A stretch of 64,000 nucleotides of DNA from Pratylenchus scribneri (Eukaryota > Nematoda > Chromadorea > Rhabditida > Pratylenchidae), in assembly GCA_030063045.1 (NCBI GenBank), contig JAQSEB010000131.1:744001-808000 (forward strand), in the 5' to 3' direction. Positions 52,138-64,000 of the stretch are shown piece after piece (the first letter of the stretch is position 1; each line of letters begins with the position of its first letter). The translations under genes and the position numbers were made by a program. The notes under the pieces are model-generated. The model ran no database searches and was not told the origin of the DNA. It saw only the letters and a program-made list of their open reading frames with translations.

Positions 52138-54800
52138 GTTGCCTCTAATAAGGATGATAGTTGCAGAATTGTTACCACGACATTTTATTAATTCGTTATG
52201 CCTTATAATTTAACTGTTTCATGTCTTCCCAGGATTAATTTGATAATCTTATTAGCATTAATTTTAAAACAAAATTCTCTGGGATTTAGAAAATAAATTC
52301 TCATTGCAAATCTTACATTTTTTCAGTTATTTCGTAAACTTTCTCGAAATTATTCAGAATAAATATTCCTTTTTGTTAAAATTTTTTTATTTGACCAACA
52401 ATAAAATTCATTCATTATTTTCTTAGAGTGTAATATTAAAAATATAAACAAGATGCGAGCATTTTCTATAGGAATAAAAGAAATGGTATGGCTTCAGATT
52501 GGGCAATGTTCAAATAGGTAGAAGTCAATTTGGCGAAAACAATTGAGTAATAAGATGTTCCTAAACGAAAAATTAGGTTTTTAAGCAATAAAATTCATAT
52601 CTATATTTTTTAATATTTTCGATCGATTTTTTCGATTTTTAGTCAAATTTTTTCGAAATCAAAAAATGAAATTTTGATGCCAAAAATGAATAATCAATTT
52701 TTGTATCCAAAATTAAATTGGCATTTTGTTTCTGCTTATTTCACAAAAATTCGCATTTTCCACAGATAAAAACAATTTTACTTAACATCGCTTCAAAAAG
52801 GAAATTTAACCTCCAGATCAATTTATGAAATATTTTTCTAAAAATTTTCTTAAATTTTTATTCAAAAACTAAATTCATTGATAGAAGAAATGAATCAATG
52901 TCATCAAATCTGTGTTGCGGGATCGCGTGTTGGAACATGAGGAAAATCTTTGCCCTTGGAAAAATGAAAAATATGCCGGAGGGAAGGAAAGAAACATTTT
53001 TTGTTGACAAAGATGCGTTCATCCATTTTTGCTTTTTCGTCGGCCTTCTGCCAATTTACGCATTTTCTTTGGATTTTCCGATAGTCACAATGTCAAAACT
53101 CAAAAATGGCCAAAAAAATGATCTTCAAAAGCCATAATTCTCAAAATCCATTTTAATCTTATTTTCAGCATGCATTCTCAAAAGTGGCCAAAAAATTATC
53201 TTCAAAATGCCATAATTCTCAGAATATTCTGAAGATGGGGCAAAAAAATCTGACTTCCCTTGTTCTGACTTTCTGTTCTGATGTGTCCCTTCTTCTGATT
53301 TTTCTCGCGCACGGTTCTGACTTTTTCCTTAGTTCTGATTTTCTGTTTACTGATTTCTCCCTTGTTTTGATTTATCTCGCGCACTAAAACCCAAAGTCAG
53401 CGACATAACATTTAGCTAAGAGGCCATGTATCCTCCTTCATTAAAAGTTAAAACATTTATTTATTCATTTTATTGCCACGCAATTCTCCAATATTCTCAA
53501 AATTTAAATGCATTTACAAAATATTTTGTAAATGGTACTATTTTAATAATATTTTAACTCAAATTTTCAAAACGATTCTGAGAATGAGTAAAAATAAATT
53601 TTGTGAATACATCCATTTTGAGTATATAATAAAAAATGAATTATTTTTAGCATATTTTTAAAATAAAGATATTACAAAAATATTCTGAAATTTATAACAT
53701 TTTGAGAATTTATTTTCATATTATTTTTTGAATCATTTTCAAAATTGGTCTAAAAATAGATTTCAAAATAATGAACATTTTATAATGGTTTTCAGAATTC
53801 TTCTATTCTCAACAGATCTTAAAAATTACATTATTTTTATTATATTTCCAAAATTTAATGAAATTCTCAAAATTATTTGGGTGTAAATTGGCTGATATTT
53901 TTTAGCCTAAAATAACCAGTGTATAATGTTTAATCAACAAACATTCTCTAAATCGTATTTTTTGCTTCAATATAATACATTTTAAAATGCATTAAATTTC
54001 CATTTTGATTTTAAAATCTTATAAAAGCACCCCATCAAAAACTTTCTGACATTCATTCCTCACAACAATTTAAAATTCCGCATTCAATCTTGATGAATTT
54101 TACGAAAAAAAATGGCAAATTTTCCCTATAGCAATTTTCCAATCTATCCATCAAAAATGGAAGGCGAATTGGAGGGGGGACAAAGTTACGTTGACAAATG
54201 GAAATGATGGATACATCTCTGGGAATTTGCTCAGAGCAAAGTTGAATGAATAATGATGGGACAGAAAAGGATTTGCTCTGAGTAATTTTGCACAATCCAC
54301 TGCCCATCTCCATTCGCATTTTGCTTTTCAATTTTTCACTTTTATTTCCCCAATCACCAAGCATACATCCTATTTTTTCTGCTTAATTTATTTTCTCCAA
54401 AGATTTATCACGGCCCAATGCTTTGTGACTTCCCAATATTGATTTGGCCTGCACACGGATTAGGAAATGACGGGCTATATGGGAATTGATAACCCACCGC
54501 TGGGTGGGGGCGCATCTTTCCCAAATCAGAGTATGGGCTAGGGACTATGGGCTTATGGACTTCGGAGCATAGATCTAGCGGAAATAGTACATGCTAGAGA
54601 TTTGGGAAAGATGCCCATTTGGGAAAGGTGCGTACAATCCACCGCTGGTACATGGCACCACGCTCCGGAGATGAAAGACCATTGTGAGGAAAACATAGAG
54701 AGATGTTGCATTTGGCAGTTGAATGGCATGAAAAATGGGAAGTTTAAAACTAAAATATAAACTATTAAAAATGGAAAATAATAATAAAATGATGGAAAAT
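52138..54800. other. Laminin 3' flank and spacer
   Basis: AATAAA words at about 52290 and 52360 could end the laminin transcript. A segment with GGCCAAAAAAxTxATCTTCAAAA occurs twice (53106 and 53186), and a pyrimidine-rich stretch (53255-53390) repeats TTCTGATTTT and CTCGCGCAC. I see no gene. Confidence 0.5.
54485..54652. repeat. Small inverted repeat with G-rich loop
   Basis: CCACCGCTGG and GCATCTTTCCCAAATC on the left are mirrored by GATTTGGGAAAGATGCCCAT and CCACCGCTGG on the right (the latter imperfect). The loop contains GGGCTAGGGACTATGGGCTT, close to the loop of the element at 45663. Confidence 0.5.
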
Positions 54801-57800
54801 GTCAATAAATATGTATATGAAAATTTGAAAAAAAATTAATAAAAATGATGAATACCGTCATTAAATAAAATGAATATAAATTGAAATAAAATAAATTTGA
54901 ATTAAAAATAAAAATAAATTTTTAAAAAATTTGAAAAAATGAAATAAAATTATGAAACAACTCAAAAAACTGGTTTTATATAATTTATTTAATTAAATAT
55001 ATTACTAATAAATATTATCATAAAAATAAATCCATTATCGGATATATAAATATTAATAAAATTCATGATTGGAACTAAAAATATTAATTCTATATATAAA
55101 TCCCAATATCGGATATATAAATATTAATTAAATCCATTATATATTGGATACAAAAATATTAATTGGATTGAATATATAATATAAATCCATTTTGGTATAA
55201 AATATAAATTCCTTATTAGGTATAAAATATTAATTGATTGGAATGAAATATATAAATATAAATTAATATTTGATAAAAAATATTAATTAAATTGAATATA
55301 TAAATATAAATTCATTTTTGGATAGAGAAATATTAATTAATTTGAATATATAAATATAAATTTATTATTGGATATAAAATGTAAATTTATTTTTAAATAT
55401 TATTTTTTTTTGATATGAATAAATATGTGAATATAATAATTGATTGGAATATATAAATATAAATAAACCCATTATTGTATTTATAATATTAATTGATTGA
55501 ATTTATAAATATAAATCCATTACTAGATATATAAATATTATTTGACCTGAATATATAAAAATTAATATATTAATGGATATAAAAATTATAACGAATCATT
55601 ATACATAAATTTTAAATAATTTTGTATTTGAAATATAAATAAAAATTATATCATAATTGGCATAGAGAAATTTTTTGATGGAATATAAAAATATATTATT
55701 TTATTGATGGAATGAAAACCGAGAGTAATCAATTTAATTATGATTATTATGAATAATATATTTATTTATTATAATAAAACATAATGCATCTAAAAAATGT
55801 TAAATTAAATAATAATAAAAAATAAAAAAAAACAATCTCATCATGTTTAAAAAAATGATAATAAAAACTAAACATTAAAAAAATTTTTACCCATGATATA
55901 CAATTTACATATAATAATTAAATTTAAAAAGATAAAAATAATTGATGTCATAAAATTATAAAAAGTGCTCTATTTATTAAAATTTATCATAAATTATATT
56001 AGGATTTTAATAAATATAATAAAAAATGATAAATTCAATTTTAAACTAATTCTTAAAATATATATTGATAATTAATACATTTAATCATTAAGACAAAGAC
56101 ATCGATAAAGGGGACAATGCAGTGGAATGAACATCTGCTGGGATATTATATTTTAATATTATATTATCCTTGATAAGTTGAAATGCAATGAAACATTAAC
56201 AAATTGATATTTTTGCCATTTGTAGAATTGGATTAAAAGTTAAAATATAACAGAAAAAATGTATTTTAATGAAAAATTATTAGGCATAAAAATAATTTTA
56301 TAATAAGCAGAATTCAATTATCTTTCTAGCGTCCTTTTCGTTTCTGTTCCTTATGCGGATGGAATATCAGATTTGAGCTTCAAAAATGATCTGACCACCT
56401 TTTTACATGCTGCTGATATCACCGATATCAACATTTGTTAAGAGAAATAAATTAAATTATTTTATTGAATATTTTATCGATTCTATAGAAAAAATATTAC
56501 AAAATACAAAAAATATGAAAATCAGAATTCAGTAAAATAATTGAAGGAAAAAAAGAATGAACTTTTTTGAAATAATTTTCCCTAAAAATATTTATCTTAT
56601 AATGATGAAATATTAAAAAATATATATATAACTCCAAATTAATTAATCTAATCTTTTGATGAAATAATTCGAAATAATTCCAAAGGATATTAATAATTTG
56701 TAATGTGGCATTAAACGAAGTATATTTAAATTATTATAGGAAGAATGATAAATTGTGATGATCATTAAAAAATTTAATTAAAAAATATTATGGAAAAAAT
56801 TCAAAAAATTAATAATCCATAAAAAATATATGAGAAAAAATAATATATATAATTTATCAAGATCAAAATTTAAATTAAGAAATATCAAAATAATTGAATC
56901 TATGTACAGATTCTAAAACAATCGTTGACAAGAATATAATTTAATTTCAATAGAAATTTTAATAATTTAAATGGAATGTTTATAAATATAAAAGAAAAGA
57001 AATAAAAATTACATATAATAGAAAAATATAATTTGAAAAAAATATAAATAATTAAAAATAAAATTTAATAAATTTTAATAAATATATATAAAAATATATT
57101 ATAAAAATACAATGATCAATTTTTATAATTTGATATAAAATTATTCAAAAGTAAATAAATTAATTAAAATATTATATTCAATGAACTATATTTTAAAAAA
57201 TTTAAAAAGGATAAACAAAAAGATATTATTAATAAATAAATAATTTTAAAATGGATATTGAAATTATATGACGATGTGGAGCCGTAAAAATGCTATATTT
57301 AATTTTGGTTTTGTGATTCTTTCACTTCTGCTATAAATTAGGATTCACAAAATATATTGATTCATCTTCAGTGGATTAGAGCATTATCATCCAAAATAAA
57401 ACTAAATAATTTCTAAAAACTAATTATTGAACAATTAAATTTATGTTTAATCACAAAGATTTACAATAAGCTTTCAGAATTTTATCTATTCATGCAGAAA
57501 TTTTCTTATCTCCAATAAACAGTGAATAGAACTATTGACACAATCAAATGTATTGAATATTTTTAGATTTTAATATAAATCTAATAAAATGAAAAATAAT
57601 CAAATTTTTATTTAAAATAAAATTTTTGATATCTATTATTTTTGATAATTAAAGGCTAATAATAAAAAATTACACTATTTGAACATTATCACATCAATTT
57701 AACATTCTACGTTTTTGAAACTCTTAAAATTCCAAATAAATAAATTAAAATGAAATTTTTTTTAATAGAATAATGATTAGAAAAAAACATCAAGTACATT

Positions 57801-60800
57801 CAAAACAAACGATCATTGTTCAACCTAATGGGGATACGCATTATTTTTTTATAATAAAATAAAATATACAATAAATATAAAATTACCTAAATAAAGCATG
57901 ATTCAAAATATGAAATTAATAGATGACTTGAAAAATTGAAAGAAATAAAGTTAAATGAAAATGGCAAGCGTTGAATACAGAAATTTTCAAAAAAAAATAA
58001 TTAATATTAAAGAAATAAATTATGCAAATTGAATTTTTTTATAAATCAAATCAACAATTCTCAAATTGAGAAAATTACATGTATTTTGTTTGAATGAAAT
58101 AAAATGGATTGAAAATAAAAATTATAATTGAGAATTATTAAATCAAGTAGATTAAATATTGTTGAGAAAAAAATTTTTTTCTTTTATATATAAAATATAA
58201 ATTTAATTAAAGATTTCAGTTAAAATATATTGGAAAAAATAAAATTATTATATAAATAAATTTTTAAAATTTGATTCGAGTATATTCGATAAGATGATGG
58301 TTCTTCCAAATTTGATAATACCCACAATGAATAACGTCATAACTCATAAATATCGTCCAGATTTTACAAGTCCTATATTCAATTAATAAATACTGTGAAT
58401 AATATCAATTTATGGAAATAACAATAATAAAAACAAAAATATTATATAAAATTTAAAAACACTACACACAATAACAAAAATAGGGAGAGGAATTTTAAAA
58501 AAGTTTATTTTATTTATAATATTTAAAAAATCATCATTTAGTTAAAAATAAATTTGAGCATAATATGTAAAAAATATAACATTATATCTAAGTAGAAGGT
58601 TTCGTATTAAAGAGGTACCATCTAACCAACTTTTAAAAGGTTATACAAATAAAAAACAACTAAACAATATCAGTGGATCCAGGAGAAGTAAAATTTATCA
58701 ATAAAAATAAATAATTCATTTTAAAGGTAAGAAATTATGTCTAAACTTTATAATAAAAACCTTAAAATTAAAAATCGAATAAAAATTTATTATTAATGTA
58801 AGGAAGCTAGAGATTGATGGAAACAACCGAGGAATTTATGGAAAAAATTATAAAAATAATTTTATATTATATAATTATTACTTGATAAAAAATGAAAATC
58901 AAAATATTCTTGACTAAAAAGGAGTAGATGGCAAAGTGAAAAGAATTAATATAACTTGACTTTAATTTAAATATAATTATTTTCAATAATAAATGATGGG
59001 AGAATTTTGAAGAAAAATTTAAAAATATAATAATATTTTGTAATAATTTTTTGTTTCTTGTGTTGTTAGCCCTATTATGAAGAGATTGTTGAAATATAAT
59101 TTTTAAATAATATAATATATAAAATCAAAAATAAAAATTCTAAATTTAAAATTGAATTATTATAATTCTTTATATCAAATTTAGAAAAAAATATGAATTT
59201 ATAATATAAAAAACAATAATCCATTTATTCATTTATCGTATTATAGAAAAGTTAATTCAAATTATTAATAAAACTTCATTATTAATATAAACAATCGTGG
59301 CAATATAAAAAATATGCATTCAAACGATCGAATATCACATACAATTGAATATGATCGTTAATACCAGATGTCAATTTATTTAGTTTTTTATTGGTGAATA
59401 TTTCTATAAAATGGCACAATGGAAATCTAAAAATCAAGAATTCATACAATATCGTATAAAAAAATTTAAAAATATCAGAAAAATCTATTAATGGATATCA
59501 AATATTTGAATCATGAAGTCGGAAGTTCACAGATAGATTTCATGGAGTTATTCAAAATTTTTTATTAAGCAATAAAAACGCAATTAATTAAATAGAAATT
59601 TGACAATTAACAATATAATAAACTTCATATAAAAACAGAGTGAGATACCATTAAAAATATCAACAAAAAATTTCAATTATTAAATTAAAATTTTGAATTT
59701 AACAAAAAATTTAAAATCATTGTAAATTAAAAATACTCAAATTTTGGGATTCTATATTATTAGATATCTTTAAAGAACATAAATTAAGGGAATATTGAAG
59801 GATAACTCCTTTAAATGCTTCATGGAAAATTTTACAAAAATCTTTTTACTTTGCACTAACAAAATAGGCAGAATTAAAATTAAAAAAGAACTGAAAAAGC
59901 TAAAAAATTATTATATAAAATTTATTATATGTTCAAATCTTTCTTTAAAAATTACATTTGAAATCATCTTCATCGGAAGATATTAAACAATGTTTGTACA
60001 TTTTTTATATAAATAAAGAAATTGAATTATTAAAAATATTTTCATAAAAATTGACTAGAATTTTATAGAAGGAAATTAAATCTTCTTTTTAGAATATTTC
60101 AATATTATAAATAAGTAAAGTAGCCAATAAATATCACTATTAAAAGATATTTTTTATTATTTAATTATAATTCTTTTCCAGCAATTATAAATCGATAATT
60201 AAAAATATTATGATAAAAATAGATTGTAGAGAGAAAAATAAAAAATTTTCCTTTCAGTAAAATGTAAAGACAAAAAAATATCGATCGATATAATGCAATA
60301 AATGTTCAAAACAAAGTTTTTATATCAATCTTATATATATTTTTTATTTAGAAACGAGTTTATTTAATTTTTTACTTGAATAGATTAAGTTATCAAAAAT
60401 GAAACGTGATATAAAAATTTGTTTTAGAAAAAAATAATCGTAAAATCTTTTTTTTTAGAGTTTAAAACCCTATGAAATAAGATAAAATAATTTTTAAAAA
60501 AATGAAAATATTAAGAGAATAAATTAATTTAAAAAATCAATTTAAAATTCTTTAGTTGGCTTATAAATTTTTAATAAAAACAACATGATGACAATAAATA
60601 ATATATTTCAGTAGAATTACCATACTATATATCGAAAGACTACGACAATATACACAAAAAATAATATATTATAAAATTAAATTATAATCGGGGAAATTTT
60701 GTCAAATGAAAGAGAAAATGGATAGTACAATAAATAAATATTTATGAAATGATGATTTATATATATATTTGATTGGTAAAATTTAATATTAAAATATTTG

Positions 60801-63800
60801 TTTAAATATAATATTAAAATAAAATCAATGATCATATTTTTATAATTAAAATAATATTACATATCTCAAGATAACTTAACAGAAATAAAAGCAAAACAAA
60901 TATTTTAAGCATATGGAATTATAGATAAAAATTATTCATTAAAAAAATAAAAAAGAGAATATCATGCTAGTGAAAAAAGATTTAATTATTTTAGTAATTC
61001 ACTTATAAAATTTCTTTTTTCTGTTCAATTTAATTTATGTTAAAATTAAAAACTTTAAATTTACCATCAAATCTATCTATCAAAATTATAATTATTTTAT
61101 AATTTATTTAAATATTGTTTCGATGAAGGAATTGTTGTTGAAAATAAATAAAATTTTAATTAATAAATGAAAAAGAATAAATTAGCGAAAATATTGCGAT
61201 TCAAGAAAAAAAAGCTGATTTGTTATATATAAATAATATAATAATAATTTTGAATTTAAAAGAATATATATAATCATCTTTAATTGAAAATGAATATTGC
61301 TATTAATATATTTTTCTTTCAAATTTTTCTAATTCAAATGTCCATGACTGGTGAGAGCCTAGGTTTGAATTTATCAATACAGACAAAAAACATATCGAAA
61401 TAATAGCGTGTCTATTGCTAATCCACCTAATTTTTAAAATATTTTCTAGTTATAATATATCAACAATTCTAAATAAATATTTTAAATTTAAATCTAGATA
61501 TAAAAGGAAATAGAATAAAATAATGTAAAAAATTTTTGAGATTAATCAATGAATTACAATATAATTTTAAATATATTTAATTGAAAAGTAAAAAATTTCT
61601 AATTGTAATTTAAAGGAATTAAAAGGATCGTAATAATTCATGATTTCTTTCATTGAAAAGATAATTTATATCCCCCATCCCATTTAATCTCCTAAAAATA
61701 AAAGACCAAATAAAATAAAAATGCCTTGTTTTACAATGTAGCAATATTTTGGAAACATTGTTACGAAAATTTCGATCTTGAATTAGGAATTGAAAAAAAA
61801 TCTTGTACGGTTCCAACTGGCAGTAAATGTATTTTTGATTATAAATTTTATGATAATAAAATTATTATCATTAAATTTTTTAAAAGAAAAAAGTTTTAAT
61901 TTTTTTTTAAAAATATCCAATTAATAAAGACAATAATTCTCTAATTTAATCGTATCATGGAACATGGAAGTCAATTTCATTAAGTTGATTGATACAATTT
62001 AGATTGATGGAAAAATAATAAATTAAATAAAAATTTTCCATAATAATATTTTGTATCTTTCAAAATTAAGGAATTGTTTCTCATTAAATATTTGCCCTTT
62101 TCTAAGTAAATTTCTAAAATAAAATTTACATAATAATTGAATGATTATTAAAATTTATATTGAAATTTAAATAAACATTTTTTATAATAATAAAATTTAA
62201 AATTGAATTAAGTTATAATAGATAATAAAATAACTATAATTTGATTAATTTCTATAAGAAGTTAAAACCAAATACTCATCACCGCGCTGAATATATAAAT
62301 GACATGTATTTCACTAATAAAAAAATTACTTTTTTTGAACAAAAAAAATACAGAACAATAGAAGGGTTGATTTGAAAGAAGAGTAATGTAAAAAATTTTA
62401 ATTAATATTTAAATTTAAAAAATTATTTTGAATTGTATAAAAAATTTATATAGAGAAATTTATAATAAAATTATATTTAATAATAAACACCTTCGAAAAA
62501 ATTTTTTCTTCTAATGATGCTCTATTGATATTCGTCCGAAAAGATTAAAAACTAAATAAAAATTGAAATAATTCATTAAATAATAAAGGTATATAATTAT
62601 TTGAAATTCAATTAAAAATGTATCAAAATATTTTTGTAATAAAAAATTAATTTAAGTATGATCATAATTATACCGTGGATTTTTATCCCAAATTTATAAG
62701 AGATTAATAATTATCTTGATATGAAAAGAACAAATAATATTATATTTTTTTGAAATAATAAAAAATGGATCGAAGTCCATATATGCCTAATTATTTTAAA
62801 AAATTATCTTAAAATTATGATCGAAAAAAATGTGTTTAAAAATTATATAATGTACAGATAAACAGGAAAAATAAATGAAATTTTAAATAAAAATTCTTTT
62901 ATATTTAATTAAATTTTTTTAAATATAAATATTAAATTAATATAAGTGATGTAAAATAATTATCGAATAAAAAATTTAATAGGAATTTAAACATTCACAA
63001 AAATGTTAATTGATAAACCAAACTTTAACTCTTTGACAAGGACATTCCTGGCTCGATTATTAATGAATAAAAAGTTTTAAATACTCAACAATCTATTAAA
63101 TTCAAAGAGAACAAAATGAAATAAGAAGTTAATGATTTTTTAAAATTTGTTTATTATAATAATAATTTATTGTATATTTTTTTGAAGCTTTTTAATTGTT
63201 ATAAAAGATATTTTAAAAAAAATGAAATTAAACGAAGTTGAATTAACAACTATTTCTTTGGATATTATATAATAGTAAATTTTTCAAGAAATATTACAAA
63301 TAAAAAAATTAAAATTTGCCAACAATTTTTAATCCATATGATACCAAAGCAATTGAAATTTTCTCTAATTAATAATCACCATAAATAATTTCAATAAATA
63401 ATGATATAATTTATGATAATTATAAAAAAATTTTAATATATGTAATATATTTTATAAAAATGATTATTATCTTATTTATATAAATATCAATTTTTATTAA
63501 TAAATGATAAAATTAAAATCATGATTAATTGAATAGAGACATAAAAGCGCGTGTAATGCCTTTTTTTGTCAAAACATTAACATATTCCCCTTTTTCAGAT
63601 GCATTCAAGAATTGAGAAATAAAGAGAGGGAATTATGGAATTTAACAGCGTCGAAAATAAAATATTTAAATTTATGAAATAAATAAAAAAAATTTAATAA
63701 TTAAATTTAAAAATACGATAAAAATGAATCTAATATTTTTGAAATTATTTTTCAATTAAAATCTATATATGTATAATAATTAATCCATAAAACATAATTT

Positions 63801-64000
63801 AAAATTTTCAATTAAAAATATATTTTAAATAAGACGTAAAAAAATACATTTATTTTAAAATTGTTTATGACTCAAAATTAAAAGAAAGAAAAAAAAATAA
63901 TTAATTGATATTTTCGATGAAAAAAATTTAGGCAAATTAATTGTTAGAGATTATTATTTTATGATGGAAAAATTATTTAAATATAAATAAAACTAAAAAA
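54800..64000. other. Nine-kb extremely AT-rich non-coding tract
   Basis: Almost wholly A and T, visibly lower in G+C than any other part of the window, with A exceeding T on this strand. Between 55020 and 55620 a degenerate repeat (ATATATAAATATAAATCCAT, GGATATATAAATATTAATT) recurs roughly every 50-60 bases. Open frames are short, Lys/Asn/Ile-rich and without family resemblance. I find no gene, RNA or element that I can support. Confidence 0.7.
55020..55620. repeat. Degenerate AT-rich tandem repeat
   Basis: About ten irregular units combine ATATATAAATATAAATxxAT with ATTATTGGATATAAAATATT and AATTGATTGGAAT. Unit length drifts, consistent with an old array. Confidence 0.5.

Noticed and set aside
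59795..59986. 63-codon frame in the AT-rich tract (and a similar one at 61619-61816)
   Set aside because: Lys/Ile/Asn-rich composition expected by chance in such DNA; no motif or context.
1..64000. tRNA, rRNA and spliced-leader RNA genes
   Set aside because: I looked for tRNA arm patterns, rRNA-like GC-rich blocks and the nematode leader sequence and found nothing convincing; the closest hit is the SINE-like patch at 48765.

Overview
The window looks like nuclear DNA of a nematode, most likely a plant-parasitic tylenchid. Genes are broken into many small exons by very short AT-rich introns, coding products match nematode UNC-104 and laminin gamma, a trans-splice-like acceptor precedes the laminin start, and at least three introns use GC-AG boundaries, a habit reported to be common in cyst nematodes. 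The genus cannot be fixed from sequence alone.

Layout. 1-1157: intergenic, with one small inverted-repeat element. 1158-17407 (minus): a complete kinesin-3 gene (unc-104/KIF1A type) of about 50 exons, with motor, FHA, mid-region and C-terminal PH domain; several introns carry foldback elements. 17408-19363: divergent intergenic region with a GC-richer island. 19364-35115 (plus): a SPRY-domain gene whose fourth exon begins at 34671, so that one 14.9-kb intron (19740-34670) separates its two halves in phase.

That intron holds nested guests: a broken piece of DNA polymerase delta with its own introns (20593-22220), a higher-order array of hairpin repeats (22470-22755), a GC-richer structured segment (22756-23110), a satellite with periods of 48, 54 and 42 bp, and a Helitron. 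The Helitron once read as a single frame: AT-hooks, Ulp1-type cysteine protease, HUH/two-tyrosine Rep and PIF1-like helicase. It has since been split by a gag-only LTR retrotransposon inserted on the opposite strand (25716-28963, TSD GCACA) and by one in-frame TAA (31786).

35116-41119 is a non-coding spacer with palindromic elements, an exact 15 x 18-bp array and a pyrimidine-rich island. 41120-52137 (plus) is a complete laminin gamma gene (lam-2 type, 23 exons), with a TATA box upstream. Its large introns are mostly foldback elements. 52138-64000 is non-coding; from about 54800 it is extremely AT-rich with no supportable gene.

The host genes are unrelated in function (axonal vesicle transport, a SPRY adaptor, basement membrane). 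What links the window is heavy intron colonisation by foldback elements and one deep nest of mobile DNA inside the SPRY gene. Exon edges were read by eye from splice signals and family similarity and have not been checked against transcripts.
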